From NCBI GenBank assembly GCA_902470065.1, contig CABRFA010000026.1, forward strand, positions 1 to 9,615: 9,615 nt of DNA, written 5' to 3'. Shown here one piece after another: positions 1 to 6,069 of the stretch. A model generated the notes under the pieces. That model searched no databases. It saw only the letters and a program-made list of their open reading frames with translations, and was not told the DNA's origin. The stretch's first letter is position 1. Every line of letters begins with the position of its first letter. This stretch comes from an uncultured Collinsella sp. Its GTDB lineage: Bacteria > Actinomycetota > Coriobacteriia > Coriobacteriales > Coriobacteriaceae. Both the position numbers and the translations under genes were made by a program.

Positions 1-458
1 GCTTCGGCGTCCTCCTCGGTGACGCCCAGGGCCACGGCGAACTCCTCGATGGAGCGGCGCTTGGCTTCCTTGAGTACGCGCATGTAGTAGGAGCTGGGCT
101 TTTTATCAGCTTCCTCGGCCTGGCGAATGCGGTACATCATGGTCTTTGCCACGCGGACCGTCTCGGGCGCGCCCAGCTTGAGCTGCTGCTTAAAGTGCGT
201 CTCCTCAAGCGAGCTGTTGCGCTCGGTAAAGGTGTCGCACTCCAGCTCGTCATAGTGGCTCAGCAGGTGCTCGGCATCTTGCTGCGAGATGGCGGCGTGC
301 AAACGGTCGGCCTGCGCCACGGGGTACATGAGGATCGTCTGCGCATGTCCCTGCTTGGTCTCGAGCAGCAGCATGGGCTGCGGCGTATCGTCCCTAAAAC
401 CGACGACGGTGCAGACTCCCTGGCCCGGATGAATGACGTGTTGACCGATTGAGAACAT
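1..458 (-). CDS. CarD/CdnL-family transcriptional regulator (3' end outside window)
   Basis: CarD-type proteins bind the RNA polymerase beta subunit and stabilise open promoter complexes, often at rRNA and housekeeping promoters. The reading frame is open from the ATG at 456-458 to the left edge, giving 152 residues without a stop. The N-terminus MFSIGQHVIHPGQGVCTVVG is the typical start of the CarD_CdnL_TRCF RNA-polymerase-interaction domain (about residues 1-60). The rest (FKQQLKLGAPETVRVAKTMM, then YYMRVLKEAKRRSIEEFAVA) fits the helical C-terminal DNA-binding domain. Family members are usually about 160-170 residues, so only a few codons should be missing. A GGAGGT Shine-Dalgarno at 462-467 sets the start, with a short 3-nt spacer. 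It is divergent from argS. I could not place its promoter with confidence. Family is secure; the exact paralogue (CarD or CdnL) is not decidable here. Confidence 0.9.
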   Translation of the reverse strand, partial: MFSIGQHVIHPGQGVCTVVGFRDDTPQPMLLLETKQGHAQTILMYPVAQADRLHAAISQQDAEHLLSHYDELECDTFTERNSSLEETHFKQQLKLGAPETVRVAKTMMYRIRQAEEADKKPSSYYMRVLKEAKRRSIEEFAVALGVTEEDAE

Positions 459-472
459 GCTACCTCCAACTT

Positions 473-488
473 ATACGAATTTACGTAT
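473..488. repeat. Small inverted repeat in the carD 5' leader
   Basis: ATACG (473-477) and CGTAT (484-488) form a 5-bp inverted repeat around a 6-nt AT-rich centre, a few bases upstream of the carD ribosome binding site. It could be an operator half-site pair or chance. Nothing else in the sequence decides this. Confidence 0.25.
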
Positions 489-525
489 GTCTAGAATACC
501 ACGCTGACATGCGCAAACCATCACT

Positions 526-684
526 TTATGCAGGAAAAGCACACAACTCCGATAGGTAAGAGTATTCGATAAAAGACGCAGCTCATTCACACCTTTATGC
601 ATTTTCAACGCGTGCATAATTTGCAGGCAGACTGGCATCTTTGAGTGACTCCATACAAGCTGTAGTCAATTTTGTGCATATGCA
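526..684. repeat. Cluster of TTATGCA/TGCATA half-sites in the carD-argS spacer
   Basis: TTATGCA occurs at 526-532 and 595-601, TGCATAA at 613-619, and the perfect 10-bp palindrome TGCATATGCA at 675-684. The copies at 595-601 and 613-619 form a 7-bp inverted repeat with an 11-nt gap. The 9-mer CTTTATGCA is identical at 524-532 and 593-601. The spacing and symmetry suggest operator sites for a dimeric regulator of the divergent carD and argS genes. The palindrome ends about 20 nt upstream of the proposed argS -35 box. The role is inferred; the repeated motif is directly visible. Confidence 0.45.
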
Positions 685-704
685 ATATCTATTAGCTTTA
701 CCCT

Positions 705-733
705 GCGACAGTAGCTACCGCTTGTGATAGAGT
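705..733 (+). promoter_or_regulatory. Candidate sigma-70-type promoter of argS
   Basis: A -35-like GCGACA (705-710) lies 17 nt upstream of a -10-like TAGAGT (728-733). The -10 is preceded by TGA at 725-727, an extended -10 (TGn). Transcription would start near 740, leaving a leader of about 60 nt before the argS ATG. Confidence 0.5.
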
Positions 734-789
734 GCTACAAACTCTGGCTTTTGCCCTACGAGTGACCAAGAGCTCGGGGGCTTTAACAC

Positions 790-796
790 AAGGAGG
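790..796 (+). promoter_or_regulatory. Ribosome binding site that sets the argS start
   Basis: A perfect AAGGAGG lies 4 nt upstream of the ATG at 801. It argues against the in-frame GTG at 732, which has no such site and overlaps the proposed -10 box. Confidence 0.85.
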
Positions 797-800
797 ACCT

Positions 801-2654
801 ATGCCCGAGAAGATTGAAGAGCTGGTACGCGCTGCGCTTGCTGCGGCCCAGGAGGCCGGCGACCTTTCCGCATTTGAACTTGACGATTGCGCCATCGAGC
901 GACCGGCTGACACTTCTCATGGCGAGTGGACCTCCACCATGGCCCTGAAGTCCGCCAAGCTGGCTCACTGTGCCCCGCGCAAGATCGCCGAGGCCGTCGT
1001 TGCCCATATGCCCGAGGACCCCGCGATCGAGAAGGTCGAGATCGCCGGCCCTGGCTTCATAAACTTCTACCTTTCCGTCGCTGTCAAGAATGCCATCTTT
1101 GGTGAGGCCCGCGAGAAGGGCATGGACTTCGCTAAGTCCAACGTCGGTGGCGGCTTGAAGACCCAGGTCGAGTTCGTCTCCGCCAACCCCGTCGGCCCCA
1201 TGCACATCGGCCATGGCCGCTGGGCCGCTCTGGGTGACTCCCTCTGCCGCGTTATGGATCACGCCGGTTACGACATCCAGCGTGAGTTCTACATCAATGA
1301 CCACGGCTCTCAGATGAACACCTTCGGCAACTCCATCAGCACGCGCTATATGCAGCTTGCCGACATCATCGCCAAGCAGGGCGTGGATATCGACGAGGCT
1401 CACAAGCTGCTGATCGCTGACCGCGACGCCTTCGTTGCCGATGAGAACGACGAGCATCCCGAGACCCATCCGTACCAGGACAACTTTGCCGAGACTCTGG
1501 GCAAGGACTCTTACGGCGGCGATTACATCATCGACGAGGCCGCCGAGTTCTGGCGCACCGACGGCGACAAGTGGGTCGAGGCCGATCCGCAGGAGCGCAT
1601 GGAGAGCTTCCGTGAGCGCGGCTATGTGAAGATGGTCGACAACATGCGCGACCTCTGCCACGCCGTCAATTGCGACTTCGACCGCTGGTTCTCCGAGCGC
1701 TCGCTGTATGTGAAGGACACCGAGGGCGAGACCGCCGGCACCTCCGCCGTCGACCGCGCTTTCGAGAAGCTCGACAAGATGGGCTACCTCTACACTAAGG
1801 ACGGCGCCCTGTGGTTCCGTTCCACCGATCTGGGCGACGACAAGGACCGCGTCCTGATCAAGTCCGACGGCGAGTACACCTATTTCGCCTCCGACGTTGC
1901 CTATCACTGGGATAAGTTCCAGCGCGTTGACCACGTCATCGACATCTGGGGCGCCGACCACCACGGCTACATCGAGCGCGTCCGCTGCGTCTGCGATGCC
2001 TTGGGTTACCCCGGCAAGTTCGAGGTTCTGCTGGGCCAGCTCGTCAACCTGCTGCGTAACGGCAAGCCCGTCCGTATGTCCAAGCGCAAGGGCACCATGG
2101 TGACCCTGCAGGAGCTCGTCGACGAGGTCGGCTCCGACGCCGCCCGCTACACGCTCATCTCCAAGAGCTCCAACCAGATGGTCGACTTCGACATCGAGGC
2201 CGTTAAGAAACGCGACAACTCCAACCCGGTGTACTACGTGCAGTACGCTCACGCTCGCGTGTGCTCCATTCTGCGCCGTGCCGCTGACGTTACGCCCGAG
2301 CAGGCTGATGAGATGGGCATGAAGGCCGTCGCCGCCAAGGCCATCGGTGAGAATGTCGATTACTCGCTGCTGACCGACCCGACCGAGCTCGCCCTTTCGC
2401 GTAAGCTCAACGAGCTCACCGACCTCATCGCCAGCTGCGCTCGCGACCGCGCCCCGTTCCGTCTGACGCACTTTGCCGAGGAGCTCGCCGGCGACTTCCA
2501 CAGCTTCTACGCTGCCTGCCAGGTCCTGCCGAGCGAGGGCCGTCCCGTCGACCCCGAGCTTTCGCGCGCCCGTCTGGCCGCTTGCGACGCCGTCCGCGTG
2601 ACGCTCGCTCTGGTTCTCACCCTCGTTGGTGTCTCCGCTCCCGAGCAGATGTAA
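801..2654 (+). CDS. argS: Arginyl-tRNA synthetase (class I)
   Basis: Charges tRNA-Arg with arginine in the cytoplasm using ATP; essential for translation. The product is 617 residues, slightly longer than the usual 550-590. In order: an N-terminal ArgRS additional domain (about 5-92), a Rossmann catalytic domain with the HIGH signature at 135-138 inside VSANPVGPMHIGHGRWAALG, the KMSKS-type loop RMSKR at 425-429, and a DALR anticodon-binding domain from about 478 to the end. The C-terminus SAPEQM matches the conserved SAPERM-like end of ArgRS. The extra length appears to lie around 200-290, a charged insertion within the catalytic half. The start was chosen for the AAGGAGG at 790-796. It is monocistronic: its own promoter upstream and a strong terminator 46 nt after the stop. 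No T-box or other leader regulator is seen. Confidence 0.97.
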   Translation: MPEKIEELVRAALAAAQEAGDLSAFELDDCAIERPADTSHGEWTSTMALKSAKLAHCAPRKIAEAVVAHMPEDPAIEKVEIAGPGFINFYLSVAVKNAIFGEAREKGMDFAKSNVGGGLKTQVEFVSANPVGPMHIGHGRWAALGDSLCRVMDHAGYDIQREFYINDHGSQMNTFGNSISTRYMQLADIIAKQGVDIDEAHKLLIADRDAFVADENDEHPETHPYQDNFAETLGKDSYGGDYIIDEAAEFWRTDGDKWVEADPQERMESFRERGYVKMVDNMRDLCHAVNCDFDRWFSERSLYVKDTEGETAGTSAVDRAFEKLDKMGYLYTKDGALWFRSTDLGDDKDRVLIKSDGEYTYFASDVAYHWDKFQRVDHVIDIWGADHHGYIERVRCVCDALGYPGKFEVLLGQLVNLLRNGKPVRMSKRKGTMVTLQELVDEVGSDAARYTLISKSSNQMVDFDIEAVKKRDNSNPVYYVQYAHARVCSILRRAADVTPEQADEMGMKAVAAKAIGENVDYSLLTDPTELALSRKLNELTDLIASCARDRAPFRLTHFAEELAGDFHSFYAACQVLPSEGRPVDPELSRARLAACDAVRVTLALVLTLVGVSAPEQM

Positions 2655-2700
2655 TCTACGGGTCCTTTGACCGTGAAGGTTCGGCTTTGCTGAGCCCTAT

Positions 2701-2733
2701 AAGCCCGATCTCCATGCGGAGGTCGGGCTTTTT
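2701..2733 (+). terminator. Intrinsic terminator of argS
   Basis: A 13-bp stem (2701-2713 with 2718-2730, one T-G wobble) closes a 4-nt ATGC loop and runs into a T-tract (2729-2733). It is placed 46 nt after the argS stop. Confidence 0.9.
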
Positions 2734-2777
2734 GCAAACGCCGACGTATTGACGAATTTGGAACTGCTGGAAATACG

Positions 2778-2928
2778 AAACTATGCCGGTTTACTACGAT
2801 GAATATGAGAAATTCCAACCACGCCAGCTTTTCGCAAAAAAGTGCAGGGCATCTACCTGCGGTTTTAGTTCAACAAGTTTCGGAGTGGTCGCGGTTGAGC
2901 GATTCATCGTAGTAAACCGCCATAGTTT
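2778..2928. repeat. 151-bp near-perfect palindromic element (MITE- or REP-like)
   Basis: Outer arms 2778-2804 and 2902-2928 are 27-bp inverted repeats with 26 matches; the only mismatch is at 2786 against 2920. The core shared by both arms is CGGTTTACTACGATGAAT. The 97-nt interior is also self-complementary. CAACCACG (2816-2823) pairs with CGCGGTTG (2890-2897) with one mismatch. A central hairpin pairs 2838-2848 with 2856-2866 (GCAGG/CCTGC stem, 7-nt loop, one G-G mismatch). As RNA or single-stranded DNA this makes one long nested hairpin. It is not the argS terminator, which precedes it, and it has no T-tract. I see no clear target-site duplication or transposase. A dispersed intergenic repeat or non-autonomous mobile element is the likeliest reading, but this is inferred. 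Confidence 0.8.
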
Positions 2929-2963
2929 TGGCGGAGGCAGTCAGATTTGTGGGTGTTAAACCA

Positions 2964-3010
2964 AAGAGTGCCCCTTTTGACTAGTCGTTTAAGAGCGTTC
3001 CCAATGACTA
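2964..3010 (+). repeat. Two degenerate tandem copies of a 20-nt motif, 27-nt period
   Basis: The units start at 2964 and 2991, each beginning AAGAG and ending TGACTA. Fourteen of 20 positions agree (AAGAGYGYYCCYWWTGACTA). The first copy ends in an 8-bp palindrome GACTAGTC (2979-2986). The second ends just before the rho -35 box. This could be a regulator site pair for rho or the tail of the neighbouring repeat element. Confidence 0.4.
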
Positions 3011-3012
3011 AG

Positions 3013-3040
3013 TTGCAGGTGGCGGCGGTTGTGTTACACT
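3013..3040 (+). promoter_or_regulatory. Candidate promoter of rho
   Basis: TTGCAG (3013-3018) and TACACT (3035-3040) are separated by 16 nt. The -10 carries an extended TGT at 3032-3034. The predicted transcription start is about 3046-3048, giving a leader of about 137 nt before the rho GTG. Confidence 0.6.
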
Positions 3041-3046
3041 AACGCT

Positions 3047-3183
3047 GCGTATATGACGCAATCATCTCGATACAGATCAATGATGTCCGTCGTTTTGAAC
3101 GGAACTAGACTGTTTAGCCGCCCTGAAGGTTTATGCAGGGAGCATGTGATCACAGGGCTTGAAAAGAAAGTTGAGCAAACACT
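3047..3183 (+). promoter_or_regulatory. Long 5' leader of rho
   Basis: About 137 nt separate the proposed start site from the GTG. Visible elements are a weak hairpin TCCGT/ACGGA (3086-3090 with 3099-3103) and a CCCTG at 3121-3125. The CCCTG can pair with either of two CAGGG copies (3136-3140 or 3153-3157). A perfect palindrome TGTGATCACA lies at 3145-3154. In E. coli, rho is autoregulated by attenuation in its leader, so a similar role is plausible here, but nothing in the sequence proves it. Confidence 0.4.
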
Positions 3184-5757
3184 GTGTCTGATCAACAGCA
3201 AGAAAACGAAATAACGACGACGCAAGCCGCTCCCGCTGCACCGGTTGCGTCGGACCAGGTCGCGGCGCCCGCGCATGCCTCGGCTCCTGAGACGCCTAAG
3301 GCTGCTTCGACGCCTACGCCTGCAACGGCTGAGAAGGCCGTGCCTGCAACTGGTGAGGAGGCTGCTCCGGCAAAGCCCAAGCGTACGCGCCGCACGGCCA
3401 AGCCTGCTGCTGACGGCGAGGAGGTCACCAAGCCCAAGCGCCGTACCACGCGCATGACGCGCGTCAAGCGCACCGTTGCAGCTGACTCCTCGGCGCCGAT
3501 TTCCGATGAGGTCGCGCAGGCACGTGCGTTGGCGCAGATTAGCGAGGCTCAGGTGGTGCGCGCCCGCCGTCGTGCTGCCGAGCGCGAGGCCGCGGCTCTG
3601 ACCGAGCTTGCAGCTCCGTCTGTGCCCGAGACGCCTGCCGCCACCGAGACACCTGCCGCCGACCAGCCGACCGAGAAGCCGGCACCGCGCACACGCCGTC
3701 GCACGGCTGCTAAGGCCGAGCAGGTTGCCGATCAGGTAACCCTCGAGCTCACCGAGGCTTCGGTTCGTTCCGCGGCAGGGGAGGGCGCATCGCCTGCTGA
3801 GTCCGCTGCGCCTGTCGAGGCCAGCGAAGTTCCCGTTGTCGATCCGGCTTTGCGCCCGCACCGTCGCGGTCGCAAGCCCAAGGCCTTCGTCGAGGCAGAG
3901 AAGGCCGCAGCCGCAGCTGCAGCCGCTCGGGATGCTGCGGCGACCGCCGAGTCTGCAACCGCTGCCGATGCACCCGTCCAGGATGCTACGACTTCCGAGG
4001 CCGCTCCCGCCGATGTCGAGCCCGCCGACGTCCGTCCTGGTCGCAGCCATCGTACTGCTGCTAAGCGCACGTCCAAGGCCAAGACTGCCAAGAAGGGTGC
4101 GTCCGAGGATTCCGCCGAGACGACCGCCGATGCATCGACTGATGCCGCCGAGCCCCAAGACGTCGAACAGTCTGCGTCCGAGAAGCCCAAGCGCGGTCGT
4201 AAGCAGTCCGCTAAGGCCAAGGCGTCCGAGCAGCAGGCCGAGGCCGAGCTGCAGGGCGATTCCAAGGCCGAGGCCAGCGATGATACTGCGGCTAACGCCG
4301 ATGCCGCCGCAACCGATGGCGCCGCGCCCGCCGAGGCCGAAGACGGCGCTCGCCCCAACCGTCGCCAGCACAAGCGCAACGACGAGCGCAACGAGCGCAA
4401 GGACGAGCGCAACAACGACCGCCGCAACCGCCAGCGCGATCGCAAGCAGCGCAACAAGGAGCGTAATGCCGCTCCCACCGAGCCCACGCTTTCGCGCGAG
4501 GAGCTCGCGGCCATGAAGGTCGCCGAGCTGCGCGAGAAGGCCAAGGAGTTCGAGATTGAGACGACCGGCAAGAAGAAAGCCGAGATCGTCGAGGAGATCT
4601 ACGTCACCGCCGCGAAGGCCGAGGGCTTCCGCGACATCAAGGGCATCCTGCAGATTCGTCCGGACAGCTCCGGTATCATCCATGCCCATGGCTACATGAA
4701 GTCCAACGACGACGCCTTCGTGCCCGCCTACCTCATCCGCTCCGCGCGTCTGCGCACGGGCGACGTCATCGAGGGCTCGCTTCGTCCTTCGCGCGGCGGC
4801 GACAAGCGCGCCGGCCTCGCCAAAATCACGACCGTCAACGGTCTAGACCCCGAGCAGATTCGCAACCGCCCCAAGTTCGGTGACCTCACCCCGGTCTATC
4901 CCAACGAGCCGCTGCGCATGGAGCATGGCAAGGACTCCATTACCGGTCGCGCCATCGACATCGTGTCGCCGATCGGCAAGGGTCAGCGTGGCTTGATCGT
5001 GTCCCCGCCCAAGGCCGGCAAGACCACAATCCTCAAGAAGATCTGCCAGTCTATCTCGATTAACAACCCCGAGGTGCACCTCATCTGCCTGCTCGTCGAC
5101 GAGCGCCCCGAAGAGGTTACCGATATGCAGCGTTCCATCAAGGGCGAGGTTGTGGCGTCGACCTTCGATATGCCCGCCGACAACCACACTCGTGTGGCAG
5201 AGCTCGTCATCGAGCGCGCCAAGCGCATCGTGGAGCTGGGCGGCGATGTCGTGGTGGTGCTCGACTCCATCACGCGTCTTGCCCGCGCCTACAACTTGGC
5301 GGCGCCCGCCTCAGGCCGCATCCTTTCGGGCGGCGTCGATTCGGCGGCACTGTATCCGCCCAAGCGCTTCCTGGGCGCAGCCCGCAATATCGAGAACGGT
5401 GGCTCGCTCACCATCCTGGCCTCTGCCCTCATCGACACCGGCTCCAAGATGGACGAGGTCATCTTTGAGGAGTTCAAGGGCACCGGCAACATGGAGCTCA
5501 AGCTCGACCGCGACCTGGCCGACCGCCGCATCTTCCCGGCCATTGACCCCGTTGCCTCCGGTACGCGCAACGAGGATCTGCTGGTCGACGAGCAGATGCG
5601 CCCGTTTGTCTTTGGTCTGCGTCGCATCCTCGCCGGCATGAACAATACCGAGCGCGCGGCCGCATCGTTTATCAAGGGCCTCAAGGGCACCAACACCAAC
5701 CAGGAGTTCCTGGTGCGTTCGGCCAAAAAGCACAGCGACTACGAGCAGACGTTCTAG
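3184..5757 (+). CDS. rho: Transcription termination factor Rho with long N-terminal extension
   Basis: Hexameric RNA-dependent ATPase/helicase that ends transcription on untranslated RNA. The protein has 857 residues, against about 419 in E. coli. The conserved core occupies about 436-857: Rho_N helical domain (436-479, LSREELAAMKVAELREKAKE), cold-shock-like RNA-binding domain (about 482-555), then the RecA-like motor. The motor has a P-loop PPKAGKTT at 608-615 (Walker lysine K613), Walker B VVVVLDS with D694, and the Q/R-loop region with SGGVDSAALYPPKRFLGAAR and FKGTGNMELKLDR. Residues 1-435 are low-complexity, Ala-rich and charged, with repeated basic patches and an Arg/Asn/Asp/Glu-rich stretch at 390-428. 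Extended Rho N-termini are known in Actinomycetota. The start is the GTG at 3184. An in-frame stop at 3172-3174 leaves no upstream choice, and the Shine-Dalgarno is weak (AAAGAAAG, 3163-3170). Monocistronic. Confidence 0.97.
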   Translation: MSDQQQENEITTTQAAPAAPVASDQVAAPAHASAPETPKAASTPTPATAEKAVPATGEEAAPAKPKRTRRTAKPAADGEEVTKPKRRTTRMTRVKRTVAADSSAPISDEVAQARALAQISEAQVVRARRRAAEREAAALTELAAPSVPETPAATETPAADQPTEKPAPRTRRRTAAKAEQVADQVTLELTEASVRSAAGEGASPAESAAPVEASEVPVVDPALRPHRRGRKPKAFVEAEKAAAAAAAARDAAATAESATAADAPVQDATTSEAAPADVEPADVRPGRSHRTAAKRTSKAKTAKKGASEDSAETTADASTDAAEPQDVEQSASEKPKRGRKQSAKAKASEQQAEAELQGDSKAEASDDTAANADAAATDGAAPAEAEDGARPNRRQHKRNDERNERKDERNNDRRNRQRDRKQRNKERNAAPTEPTLSREELAAMKVAELREKAKEFEIETTGKKKAEIVEEIYVTAAKAEGFRDIKGILQIRPDSSGIIHAHGYMKSNDDAFVPAYLIRSARLRTGDVIEGSLRPSRGGDKRAGLAKITTVNGLDPEQIRNRPKFGDLTPVYPNEPLRMEHGKDSITGRAIDIVSPIGKGQRGLIVSPPKAGKTTILKKICQSISINNPEVHLICLLVDERPEEVTDMQRSIKGEVVASTFDMPADNHTRVAELVIERAKRIVELGGDVVVVLDSITRLARAYNLAAPASGRILSGGVDSAALYPPKRFLGAARNIENGGSLTILASALIDTGSKMDEVIFEEFKGTGNMELKLDRDLADRRIFPAIDPVASGTRNEDLLVDEQMRPFVFGLRRILAGMNNTERAAASFIKGLKGTNTNQEFLVRSAKKHSDYEQTF

Positions 5758-5794
5758 GTTGTCATCCACACGCAGCGATAGCCATCAATGCGAT

Positions 5795-5825
5795 AAAGGG
5801 TCGGGGCTTGCGCCTCGGCCCTTTT
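5795..5825 (+). terminator. Intrinsic terminator of rho
   Basis: A 13-bp stem (5795-5807 with 5812-5824, two G-T wobbles) has a TTGC loop and ends in TTTT. It lies 37 nt after the rho stop. The rho gene therefore ends at a Rho-independent site. Confidence 0.88.
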
Positions 5826-5904
5826 CCATATCGCCGCTCCGCACTTATTTTTGACCATAAGACTGGCAAGCAGCAGGTTTCCCGTTTCAATCCGACATCG
5901 TCGC

Positions 5905-5933
5905 TTGCAATCGACAGGGCGGTTTCGCATAAT
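5905..5933 (+). promoter_or_regulatory. Candidate promoter of the unknown-gene/vanZ unit
   Basis: TTGCAA (5905-5910) and CATAAT (5928-5933) have exactly 17 nt between them. The predicted start is near 5940, leaving a leader of about 130 nt. A short inverted repeat AGCTT-TT-AAGCT lies just downstream at 5935-5946. Confidence 0.55.
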
Positions 5934-5961
5934 AGCTTTTAAGCTTCGCGACGGAAAACGC

Positions 5962-6012
5962 AGATGAAACGAACCATATACCGTTGCTTTGGGGCATAGC
6001 CCCGCTTCATCT
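5962..6012 (+). promoter_or_regulatory. Structured leader RNA candidate
   Basis: AGATGAAACG (5962-5971) can pair with CGCTTCATCT (6003-6012) with one A-C mismatch. Inside, GGGGC (5991-5995) pairs with GCCCC (5999-6003) around a 3-nt loop; the two stems compete for the base at 6003. No T-tract follows, so it is not a standard terminator. It ends about 57 nt before the ATG. A riboswitch class is not recognised. Confidence 0.3.
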
Positions 6013-6069
6013 TCTCTCGCGCAGCCAACTGAATGATGCGATTTGGGTGCTGGAAGATGGGGAGAGCTC

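Noticed and set aside
732..800. GTG at 732 as an upstream start of argS
   Set aside because: No Shine-Dalgarno, it overlaps the proposed -10 box, and the extra 23 residues are not part of ArgRS. ATG at 801 has AAGGAGG at the right distance.
783..2501. 572-codon open frame antisense to argS
   Set aside because: It mirrors argS exactly, has repetitive Val/Leu/Gly/Asp composition typical of the antisense of GC-biased codons, and no recognisable domain. The argS frame has full family motifs.
3145..3154. TGTGATCACA as a CRP site
   Set aside because: CRP sites have six bases between TGTGA and TCACA; here there are none, and the site would lie inside the transcript.
3053..3214. Leader peptide frame overlapping the rho start
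   Set aside because: The ATG at 3053 lies only a few bases after the predicted transcription start and has no ribosome binding site; the sequence shows no attenuator-type codon run.
3034..4689. 551-codon open frame antisense to the rho 5' half
   Set aside because: Gly/Leu/Arg-rich shadow of the Ala-rich low-complexity region of Rho; no ribosome binding site or domain.
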